Of a DNA stretch of 64,000 bases, positions 26,568 through 40,175 are shown piece by piece. This stretch comes from Arcticibacter pallidicorallinus. GTDB lineage: Bacteria; Bacteroidota; Bacteroidia; Sphingobacteriales; Sphingobacteriaceae. The notes below the pieces were generated by a model. That model did no database searches and was not told the DNA's origin. It was given only the letters and a program-made list of their open reading frames with translations. Location: contig NZ_PVTH01000001.1 of assembly GCF_003002875.1 (NCBI RefSeq), positions 673,507-737,506 of the forward strand, written 5' to 3'. Numbering within the stretch: the stretch's first letter is position 1; each line of letters opens with the position of its first letter. Both the position numbers and the translations under genes were made by a program.

Positions 26568-27683
26568 ATGAATATTAGAAACGTATTGCTTGTTTCTCTC
26601 TGCGTAATAGGCCTTATAAGCGTTGTAAACGCACAGGAAGACAAGAAAGTCGTGTCAGATGAGCGGATGCGCGCAGTTTATAACGAAATTAAGACGCCCC
26701 ATAAGTACGGCTTGGTAATGGTGCCGCCGGACGATTCGGAAAAGATGGATTGCCCAAGTGTATTCAGAAAAGGAAACAAGTGGTATATGACTTACTTAAT
26801 CTACGGTGGACGCGGGTATGAAACCTGGCTCGCAGAAAGCAAGAATCTACTGGATTGGAAAGTGAAAGGGAGGATCATGTCTTTTTCTGATAGTACGGAC
26901 TGGGATGTTAATCAGAAAGCAGGGTACGTGGCCTTGCAGGATCCAAAGTGGGGAGGCAATTATAAATGGAAATCATTTAAGGGCAAACATTGGATGTCTT
27001 ACTTCGGTGGGAACTCAAAAGGGTATGAAGCAGGTGTGCTCTCTATAGGGATAGCACATACCAAGAAAGACCCTACCAGTGTTCATGAGTGGGAAAGACT
27101 GGATAAACCGGTTTTGACGCCGCATGATAAGGACGTTAGATGGTGGGAAAACAGCACGATGTATAAGACTTCGGTGTTATACGACAAATCCAAAAGTACA
27201 GGTGCTCCATTTGTCATGTACTACAATGCGAGGGGCGACAGCTTGAAACCTCATAGGGGAAGTGAGCGCATCGGAATGGCGCTGTCTGATGATATGGTCA
27301 ACTGGAGGCGATTCCAAAAAGATCCGGTATTGGGTAAGTTCAACAAGGGTATCACCGGTGACGCCGTTGTTCAAAAGATGGATGATCTTTGGGTGATGTT
27401 TTATTTCGGAGCATTTTGGGAAGGAACCAAGGGGGCGTTTAATCGTTTTGCCTGTTCTTACGACCTGGTGAACTGGACGGACTGGAAGGGTGAGAACTTA
27501 ATTGAGCCATCTACGCCATACGACGAGCTTTTTGCTCACAAATCGTTTGTTGTGAAACATAAAGGGGTGGTGTACCACTTCTATTGTGCGGTAAATAAGA
27601 AAGATCAGCGAGGTATAGCGGTAGCTACATCCGTAGACAAAGGTCTTAGCAAGTTAAATTTCATTCAGTCGACAAAAAAGTAA
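26568..27683 (+). CDS. Exported GH43/GH130-type five-bladed propeller glycosidase
   Basis: A 371-residue secreted protein (signal peptide end near VVNAQ). The repeated four-strand blades and the motifs MDCPSVFRKGNKWYMTYL (Asp61 at the family base position), WAESKNLLDWK, ALSDDMVNWRRFQKDPV and ITGDAVVQKMDDLWVMFYFG place it in the five-bladed propeller superfamily shared by GH43, GH32/68 and GH130. The DELFAHKSF segment carries a late Glu that may be the acid. It is not closely similar to the GH43-type gene at 10390. The sugar specificity is unknown. An 86-base gap follows before the third GH78; that gap contains a 14-base sequence identical to one upstream of the first susC. Confidence 0.65.
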   Translation: MNIRNVLLVSLCVIGLISVVNAQEDKKVVSDERMRAVYNEIKTPHKYGLVMVPPDDSEKMDCPSVFRKGNKWYMTYLIYGGRGYETWLAESKNLLDWKVKGRIMSFSDSTDWDVNQKAGYVALQDPKWGGNYKWKSFKGKHWMSYFGGNSKGYEAGVLSIGIAHTKKDPTSVHEWERLDKPVLTPHDKDVRWWENSTMYKTSVLYDKSKSTGAPFVMYYNARGDSLKPHRGSERIGMALSDDMVNWRRFQKDPVLGKFNKGITGDAVVQKMDDLWVMFYFGAFWEGTKGAFNRFACSYDLVNWTDWKGENLIEPSTPYDELFAHKSFVVKHKGVVYHFYCAVNKKDQRGIAVATSVDKGLSKLNFIQSTKK

Positions 27684-27769
27684 ATGACTGGTACTACCAC
27701 GGCAGGTTGTTAGTTGATCCATCGAAAAGAACAAACCATTAAATAACGCTTAAATTATTTGAATAGCTT

Positions 27770-33251
<5,482 letters not shown>

Positions 33252-33264
33252 TCAGGAAGAGTAA

Positions 33265-36200
33265 ATGATGATCAAGCGATATTTCATGCTGCTGACAGCA
33301 CTACTATTTATTCTAACTAGCACCACAGCTCAGCCAGATAAAAATCTGGCTGAGCCTTCAAAGCCATGGGTTTTGTGGTATTGGATGCACTCCAGCTCTT
33401 CGAAGGAGGGAATTACAAAAGATCTGAAAGCGATGAAAGAAGCCGGCATTGCCGGTGCATATATTGCAACGATCAAAGGCACTACGAATCCGCCTTTGTT
33501 CCAACCTGTAACTGAACAGCTTTCCCCTGAATGGTGGGAGATGATCAGATTTGCGATAGAGGAGGCAGACCGTATGGGATTGAAAATCGGTCTATTGCCG
33601 GGAGACGGCTTTGCTACAGCAGCCGGACCGTGGATCACGCCTGAACTGTCCATGCAAAAAGTGGTTTGGAGCAAAACAGAGATCAAGGGAGGAAAGCTTT
33701 TTAATGATACGCTTAGTAGTCCTCCTTCCTACAAAGGGTATTATAAAGAACTTGCTGTCATGGCGTACCCAACGCCCGGTGGTCCCGTTCAGAACACCTA
33801 TAACACCATTCCTAAAATAACAACAAGCATTCCGGAAAAGGATGCGTCCTTCCTTATCAAAAAAGGAAACAAGGTGAACTTTGCCAGTAACGATCCTTGC
33901 TGGATCCAATATGAATTTAGTAAGCCTTTTACCGCCCGCAATGTTACTATACACGTGAATAACTTCAATACCCAGTCGCAGCGCCTGACTGTAGAAGTGA
34001 GTGATAACGGCAAAGATTTTCGGCGAGTAACGCAAATGCAAGCCCCGCGTTCAGGATGGCTCGACTGGGATTCTGATGTGACGCATGCTATTCCGCCTGT
34101 TACAGCCCGCTATTTTCGGTTTGTATATAACCGCGAAGGTTCTGAACCGGGTGGAGAAGATCTGGATGGCGCGAAATGGAAGCAAAATCTGAAGATTGCC
34201 GGTATCGAGCTTTCTTCAGAGGCGAAGGTCCATCAGTTTGAAGGCAAGACGGGAGAGGTTTGGCGAGTTAGTCCGCGTACCACCAGGGAACAACTTGCTG
34301 ATGAACTTTGTGTACCCCTTAATAAGATTCAGGATATAACCCGATATGTTGATTCAAACGGAAAATTGAAATGGAAACCGGCAGCTGGACATTGGACTGT
34401 TCTGCGGATCGGACATACTTCAACGGGCCATATGAACGAAACTGCCGGCGCGGGCAAAGGCCTCGAATCTGACAAGCTTAACCCTGAAGCTGTAACGCTC
34501 CAGTTTAACAGCTGGTTTGGCAAAGCGGTGCACACGGCAGGGCCTGAGCTCGCTAATCGTGCTTTGAAAGTTTTTTATATTGATAGCTGGGAATGCGGCA
34601 GTCAGAACTGGACTCCTGCATTTCAGAAGGAATTTAAAGTCCGCAGAGGATATGATATGAAACCGTATCTACTGGTTATGGCTGGTGTCCCCGTTCAGAG
34701 TGCCGATATATCGGAACGGTTCCTTTATGATGTCCGTCTTACACTTGCAGAATTATTAAATGACAATTTTTACAAAACAGCAAGAGACTTAGCTCATAAG
34801 AGCAATGCCCAATTTGGCTCCGAAACAACGGCACCGGTCATACTTTCCGACGGACTGCTGCACTACAAGGAGGTTGATATACCTATGGGCGAATTCTGGT
34901 TGAGGAGTCCTTCTCATGATAAGCCGAACGACATGGTTGACGCCATTAGCGGGGCCCACATATACGGAAAGCCAATCGTTCAGGCGGAGGCATTCACGCA
35001 ATTAAGAATGGCCTGGGACGAGCATCCTGGTATGTTGAAAGCGCTACAAGATAGGAATTATGCCATGGGCGTTAATAGACTGGTTTACCACGTATTTACA
35101 CATAACCCCTGGGTGGACAGAAAGCCAGGAATGACGTTGGATGGAGTTGGTTTGCTATTTCAGAGAGACCAGACCTGGTGGAAACCGGGCAAAGCCTGGG
35201 TTGAATACGCTGAAAGAGCTCAGGAGCAGTTACAGAAGGGTAGCTTCGTGGCGGATGTCGCAGTGTTTACAGGAGAAGAAATTCCACGGAGGGCAATTTT
35301 ACCTGACCGTCTGATTAGTACCCTTCCAGGGATTTTTGGCAAAGAACGTGTTGCCAGCGAAAAAGCCCGGGTAGAAAATAAGGGCTTACCAATGAAGCAA
35401 ATGCCCGAAGGTGTTAATGTTTCTGCTAATCTGTATGAGCCGGAAAATTGGAATGATCCCCTAAGAGGTTATGCTTACGATTCTTTCAATCCGGATGCTC
35501 TGCTACGTCTGGCTCGTGTTGAGAATGGAAGGGTGACCTTTCCTGGAGGCGCTAGCTATGGGGTACTTGTTTTCCCTGGCAAACATCAGATGCAGCCAAA
35601 TAGCCGGATCATGTCTGTCGAAGTCGCCGAGAAAATCCTTCAATTAACGAAGGAGGGAGCAACTGTCATTCTTTCAGAAAGACCTTCAAATACCCCAGGA
35701 CTTGCACAAGCTAATGAAAACGATCAGAAATTGAAAGCAATAGCTGAAGAACTCTGGGGCGGCACCTTTGAAAAGGTTCAGGATGGAGAGGACAGTTTCC
35801 AGATGAAGAATTTAGGAAAAGGAAAAGTGGTTTTAGGGCCATTCGATGCCTCTTCATTTGCCAAATTGGGGATAGCGAGGGATGTTGAGATATTTGATTC
35901 ATCATCCAAAGCGGCATCCGGGTTCGTCTGGACACACAGAAAAAACAAAGATTCAGACGTTTATTTTATCGCCAATCAGGATTCCGTACAGAAAGAGGTT
36001 ACCATCTCGTTAAGAGAAACCGGACGTATTCCAGAGCTTTACGACGCGGTAACAGGTGAAGGTTTTGTTGCCAGGAGCTATACTTTGGAAAATGGAACAA
36101 CCAAATTAAGCTATCTCTTTGAACCGAATGCTTCTGTGTTTATCACCCTTACCAAACCTGCATCGGACGTGGTCAGGTCTGAAGGTAAGAATTGGATTGA

Positions 36201-36696
36201 AACGGAAGATATGCAAACCCTGTCAGAGCCCTGGCTCGTCAGGTTTGACAAGGATTTGGGCGGACCGGCTGAACCTGTTCGCTTTAAGGCGCTTAGTAGC
36301 TGGAGCTCTCATCCAGACACACTTATTAGCAACTACTCCGGTACGGCAAGCTATGCGAGCAACTTCAAGGTGAAAACACTAAAGGGTAGCAAGAAAATAT
36401 ACCTCGACCTCGGCGAGATAGCTAACATCGCTGAAGTGATCGTCAATGGTAAGAACTGCGGAGTTACCTGGACGGCACCGTATCGTGCTGATGTTACATC
36501 AGCTATCAAAAAAGGAACGAACTCAGTTGTAATACATGTTACCAATACCTGGGCGAATCGTCTGATGGCTGATCAGCGATTGCCTCATGATAAGCGTATC
36601 ACTTACACTACCGCACCTTTCCGCCTTGGGGGAAAGCAGCGATTAAAAGGAGGCCTTCTTGGTCCGGTTAAACTAATAAAAGCGAAAAATAATTGA
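33265..36696 (+). CDS. GH106 alpha-L-rhamnosidase
   Basis: A 1143-residue exported inverting rhamnosidase. The TIM barrel starts with PWVLWYWMHSSSSKEGITKDLKAMKEAGI, a characteristic opening of the family. Conserved acids are Glu443 (FYIDSWECGS) and Glu575 (VQAEAFTQL). Their spacing of 132 residues equals my recollection of Glu461 and Glu593 in the characterised enzyme BT0986, so these are probably the catalytic pair. A discoidin-like beta-domain (about 190-320) lies inside the barrel sequence, and beta-domains follow (about 880-1143, ending in a galactose-binding-like fold with VIVNGKNCGVTW). Known GH106 members cleave rhamnose from RG-II chains. The next gene's ATG is 11 bases after the stop. 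Confidence 0.92.
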   Translation: MMIKRYFMLLTALLFILTSTTAQPDKNLAEPSKPWVLWYWMHSSSSKEGITKDLKAMKEAGIAGAYIATIKGTTNPPLFQPVTEQLSPEWWEMIRFAIEEADRMGLKIGLLPGDGFATAAGPWITPELSMQKVVWSKTEIKGGKLFNDTLSSPPSYKGYYKELAVMAYPTPGGPVQNTYNTIPKITTSIPEKDASFLIKKGNKVNFASNDPCWIQYEFSKPFTARNVTIHVNNFNTQSQRLTVEVSDNGKDFRRVTQMQAPRSGWLDWDSDVTHAIPPVTARYFRFVYNREGSEPGGEDLDGAKWKQNLKIAGIELSSEAKVHQFEGKTGEVWRVSPRTTREQLADELCVPLNKIQDITRYVDSNGKLKWKPAAGHWTVLRIGHTSTGHMNETAGAGKGLESDKLNPEAVTLQFNSWFGKAVHTAGPELANRALKVFYIDSWECGSQNWTPAFQKEFKVRRGYDMKPYLLVMAGVPVQSADISERFLYDVRLTLAELLNDNFYKTARDLAHKSNAQFGSETTAPVILSDGLLHYKEVDIPMGEFWLRSPSHDKPNDMVDAISGAHIYGKPIVQAEAFTQLRMAWDEHPGMLKALQDRNYAMGVNRLVYHVFTHNPWVDRKPGMTLDGVGLLFQRDQTWWKPGKAWVEYAERAQEQLQKGSFVADVAVFTGEEIPRRAILPDRLISTLPGIFGKERVASEKARVENKGLPMKQMPEGVNVSANLYEPENWNDPLRGYAYDSFNPDALLRLARVENGRVTFPGGASYGVLVFPGKHQMQPNSRIMSVEVAEKILQLTKEGATVILSERPSNTPGLAQANENDQKLKAIAEELWGGTFEKVQDGEDSFQMKNLGKGKVVLGPFDASSFAKLGIARDVEIFDSSSKAASGFVWTHRKNKDSDVYFIANQDSVQKEVTISLRETGRIPELYDAVTGEGFVARSYTLENGTTKLSYLFEPNASVFITLTKPASDVVRSEGKNWIETEDMQTLSEPWLVRFDKDLGGPAEPVRFKALSSWSSHPDTLISNYSGTASYASNFKVKTLKGSKKIYLDLGEIANIAEVIVNGKNCGVTWTAPYRADVTSAIKKGTNSVVIHVTNTWANRLMADQRLPHDKRITYTTAPFRLGGKQRLKGGLLGPVKLIKAKNN

Positions 36697-36707
36697 AAGG
36701 AACCCAT

Positions 36708-38744
36708 ATGAAAAAGATTTGTACAGGTCTTGCTGCAGCGGGATTGCTGCTTATAGCAAATGCCACTGGCTTCGCCCAGCAAAAGAGCTTGGTAAACACC
36801 TCGAACAGCCCCTACGCCAAATTGAAGGGCGTTGATATGAATGCAGTCAAATTAACCAACGGTTTCTGGGCAGACCGCTTTAAAGTATGCGAAGATGCAA
36901 TGATTCCCTATATGTGGGAACTCTATAAAGATCCGAACAGAGCCCACGCCTTTACGAATTTTGAAATAGCTGCGGGCCTGCGCGAAGGAAAGCATACGGG
37001 GCCTCCGTTCCACGATGGAGACTTCTATAAGCTAATAGAAGCACTTGCTTCAGTATACGCGTCTAACAAAGATCCCAAGCTGGACAAGCTGATGGATGAA
37101 GTTATTCCGGTGATCGCGAAATGTCAGCGCGAAGATGGTTATATCCATACTCCGACGATGATTGAGGAAAGAAACCGCGCAGCAGGTGCTAAAGAATTCA
37201 AAGATCGTCTGCACTTCGAGACTTATAATTTGGGGCATTTGATGACTGCTGCTTGTGTGCACTATCGTGCTACGGGTAAAACTACTCTTTTGGAGATCGC
37301 GAAAAAAGCGACAGACTACCTGTATAATTTCCATGAAAAGGCTTCACCGGAATTAGCACGAAATGCAATCTGTCCCTCACATTATATGGGTGTGGTAGAA
37401 ATGTACCGTACAACTAAAGATCCAAGATATCTGGAACTATCTAAGAATCTGATCGACATCCGCGGGCTCGTAGAGAATGGTACGGATGATAATCAGGATC
37501 GCATTCCGTTCAGAAAGCAAACTAAGGCGATGGGTCATGCTGTAAGAGCAAACTATCTTTATGCTGGTGTGGCTGACGTATACGCTGAGACTGGTGATAC
37601 TTCACTTATATCACGTTTGAACCTCATGTGGAATGATGTTACCGAGCGGAAGATGTATATCACGGGTGCCTGCGGGGCATTATACGATGGAGTATCGCCC
37701 GACGGAACATCTTATGAGCCTTCTGATGTGCAGAAAACGCATCAATCTTATGGTCGTGACTACCAGCTTCCTAACCACACTGCTCATGGTGAGACATGTG
37801 CCAATATCGGTAATGTCCTTTGGAACTGGCGGATGCTGCAATTAACCGGCGACGCCCGATATACTGATGTGATGGAGTTGGCTCTGTACAATAGCGTACT
37901 CTCGGGTATTAGTTTGGACGGAAAGAATTTCCTCTACACTAATCCCTTAAGTGTATCTGATGATCTTCCTTTTCAGCAACGTTGGTCTAAAGATAGGGTA
38001 GGGTATATTGCATTATCAAACTGCTGCCCGCCCAATGTGGTGCGTACCGTTGCTGAGGTTGGTAGCTATCTGTATAACGTTTCAGAAAAAGGTCTTTGGT
38101 TCAATCTCTATGGAGGTAGCGACCTTGCAACCACGTTAGCAGACGGATCTAAAATAAAATTGAGTCAGGTAACCAGCTATCCTTGGGATGAAACGGTAAG
38201 TGTGAGTTTGAAAGAAGCACCTCGCAAAGCCTTTTCTATGTTCTTCAGAATACCCGGATGGTGTAAAGATGCAAAACTGACCGTCAATGGAAAGCCTGTT
38301 GATATGGAACTTACTGCCGGCAACTATGTAGAGTTGAACCGCAAATGGTTGAAGAACGATAAGATTGAATTGACACTCTCAATGCCTGCAACTTTGATGG
38401 AGTCGAATCCGCTTGTTGAAGAAACAAGAAATCAGATCGCAGTTAAAAGAGGACCGGTTGTTTACTGTCTGGAATCAACGGACCTTCCTAAGGGGCAAAA
38501 TCTTTTTGATATTACTATCCCATCAAACATCGCTTTCACACCTGTGAAGACAACAATCGAGAACAGTCCTATAACAGTACTGGAAGGTAAAGCAATGAGC
38601 ACCGGGAAAGGTAGCTGGAAGAACACGCTCTATAGGGAGATATCAAGTGAACAGAAGCCTGTGCAGGTACGCCTGGTTCCTTACTACGCATGGGGAAACC
38701 GCGGACATAACGAAATGTCAGTTTGGTTACCCTTAAGCCGATAA
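36708..38744 (+). CDS. GH127-type beta-L-arabinofuranosidase-like enzyme (DUF1680)
   Basis: A 678-residue exported (alpha/alpha)6 enzyme of the cysteine-glycosidase family. I use the ATG at 36708 with AAAGGA upstream, not a TTG at 36693 that overlaps the previous stop. Zinc and catalytic residues can be placed by motif: Glu362 and Cys364 (GETCANIGN) and Cys439-Cys440 (SNCCPPN). They correspond to Glu338, Cys340, Cys417 and Cys418 of HypBA1 as I recall them. The position 16 residues before Glu362, which is the acid/base Glu322 in HypBA1, is Gln346 here (THQSYGRDYQLPN). The nucleophile machinery is therefore intact, but the acid/base differs, which may mean another substrate. In RG-II loci, GH127 relatives act on unusual L-furanosides. 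Confidence 0.85.
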   Translation: MKKICTGLAAAGLLLIANATGFAQQKSLVNTSNSPYAKLKGVDMNAVKLTNGFWADRFKVCEDAMIPYMWELYKDPNRAHAFTNFEIAAGLREGKHTGPPFHDGDFYKLIEALASVYASNKDPKLDKLMDEVIPVIAKCQREDGYIHTPTMIEERNRAAGAKEFKDRLHFETYNLGHLMTAACVHYRATGKTTLLEIAKKATDYLYNFHEKASPELARNAICPSHYMGVVEMYRTTKDPRYLELSKNLIDIRGLVENGTDDNQDRIPFRKQTKAMGHAVRANYLYAGVADVYAETGDTSLISRLNLMWNDVTERKMYITGACGALYDGVSPDGTSYEPSDVQKTHQSYGRDYQLPNHTAHGETCANIGNVLWNWRMLQLTGDARYTDVMELALYNSVLSGISLDGKNFLYTNPLSVSDDLPFQQRWSKDRVGYIALSNCCPPNVVRTVAEVGSYLYNVSEKGLWFNLYGGSDLATTLADGSKIKLSQVTSYPWDETVSVSLKEAPRKAFSMFFRIPGWCKDAKLTVNGKPVDMELTAGNYVELNRKWLKNDKIELTLSMPATLMESNPLVEETRNQIAVKRGPVVYCLESTDLPKGQNLFDITIPSNIAFTPVKTTIENSPITVLEGKAMSTGKGSWKNTLYREISSEQKPVQVRLVPYYAWGNRGHNEMSVWLPLSR

Positions 38745-38751
38745 TACATAC

Positions 38752-40173
38752 ATGAAACGTTTATTTTCAGTACTTTTTCTATTCGCATTCCATTTAGGCC
38801 TCCAGGCGGAGATCAGGATGGCCTCCATATTTACAGATAATATGGTTCTGCAGCAACAATCCCATACCCCGGTATGGGGTTGGGCAAAAGCAGGACAGAC
38901 GGTGACAGTCGTGCCCTCCTGGGATAATAAAACATATTCAGTCAAAGCCGCTTCCTCAGGAAAGTGGAAGATTGACATTGCTACCCCGTCTGCCGGCGGA
39001 CCTTATGAAATTACAGTAAGTGATGGAACTCCGTTGAAACTAAGCAACGTGCTCATCGGCGAGGTATGGCTATGTTCGGGACAATCCAACATGGAAATGC
39101 CTATGAAAGGTTTCAAGGCACAGCCTGTAATGGGTTCGAATGACGCGATCTTAAAATCAAGAAACAAGAATATCCGGATTTACACTGTGCCGAGATCTTC
39201 ATTCACTGAACCGCAGGAGGATAGCAAACCTTCTGTCTGGAAACAGGCGGAACCCGAATCAGTATCCAATTTCAGTGCCACGGCTTACTATTTCGCCAGG
39301 CTCCTGAACGAGATGCTGGACGTGCCAGTTGGTGTAATCAACTCCAGCTACGGCGGATCATCCATAGAAGCCTGGATGAATCCTGAAACATTAAAACCTT
39401 TCAAGGATATCAAAGTTCCGGCAAAAAACGATCCCATAGTGCAGAAAAGCCGTACGCCGACGACCCTTTACAACGGGATGATCGATCCGATTATTGGCTA
39501 CGGTATTAAAGGCTGCATCTGGTATCAGGGAGAGTCAAACTATGAACGCCCAGATCAGTACGAACAGCTATTTCCAGCTTTAGTAAGTCAGTGGCGTAAG
39601 CAGTGGAAGATAGGGGAATTTCCGTTTTATTATGCTCAAATAGCGCCATTCGCCTATACACAGCTTCCACCGTACCATATGGGAGGAAAGTATAACTCCG
39701 CTTATCTCCGAGATGCCCAGCGGAAAGCCGCGTCCGCTATTCCTAATTCGGGTATGGCGGTGTTACTGGATGTTGGTGAGGAGAATTGTATCCATCCGAT
39801 GAATAAAGAAGTAGGTGCGAAAAGGCTTGCCCTACTGGCGCTTGCCAAAACCTATGGAATGAAAGGCTTTGGCTTTGCAAGCCCCGAGTATGTTTCTTCG
39901 GAAGTAAAGGGTAGTGTAATGGTACTCAAGTTCAACAATGCGTCTAATGGCTTTACATCTTACGGAAAGAAACTCAGCTTGTTCGAAGTGGCCGGTGAGG
40001 ACAAGGTTTTCCATCCTGCAGAGGCAATGATCGGCGGGTCGAGCATATCCGTTTCCTCTCCTTACGTGAGTCAACCAGTACACGTACGTTATGCGTTTAA
40101 AGACTTTGTGATTGGCGACCTTTATAGTACTGAAGGACTACCGGTATCTTCATTTCGTTCAGACAATTGGTAA
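38752..40173 (+). CDS. Exported sialate O-acetylesterase-like SGNH esterase (second copy)
   Basis: A 473-residue paralogue of the esterase at 13187, with signal peptide (end near LQAE), N-terminal beta-domain (IFTDNMVLQQQSHTPVWGW) and SGNH blocks. The nucleophile Ser112 (WLCSGQSNME) and the WYQGESNYE block are clear. The C-terminal block reads ENCIHPMNKEVGAKRLA: His348 is present, but the residue two before it, Asp in the first copy, is Cys346. The triad acid may be supplied by another residue, or the enzyme may work with a Ser-His pair, as some SGNH esterases do. The next gene starts 2 bases after this stop. The family call is firm; full activity is less certain than for the first copy. Confidence 0.85.
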   Translation: MKRLFSVLFLFAFHLGLQAEIRMASIFTDNMVLQQQSHTPVWGWAKAGQTVTVVPSWDNKTYSVKAASSGKWKIDIATPSAGGPYEITVSDGTPLKLSNVLIGEVWLCSGQSNMEMPMKGFKAQPVMGSNDAILKSRNKNIRIYTVPRSSFTEPQEDSKPSVWKQAEPESVSNFSATAYYFARLLNEMLDVPVGVINSSYGGSSIEAWMNPETLKPFKDIKVPAKNDPIVQKSRTPTTLYNGMIDPIIGYGIKGCIWYQGESNYERPDQYEQLFPALVSQWRKQWKIGEFPFYYAQIAPFAYTQLPPYHMGGKYNSAYLRDAQRKAASAIPNSGMAVLLDVGEENCIHPMNKEVGAKRLALLALAKTYGMKGFGFASPEYVSSEVKGSVMVLKFNNASNGFTSYGKKLSLFEVAGEDKVFHPAEAMIGGSSISVSSPYVSQPVHVRYAFKDFVIGDLYSTEGLPVSSFRSDNW

Positions 40174-40175
40174 GC

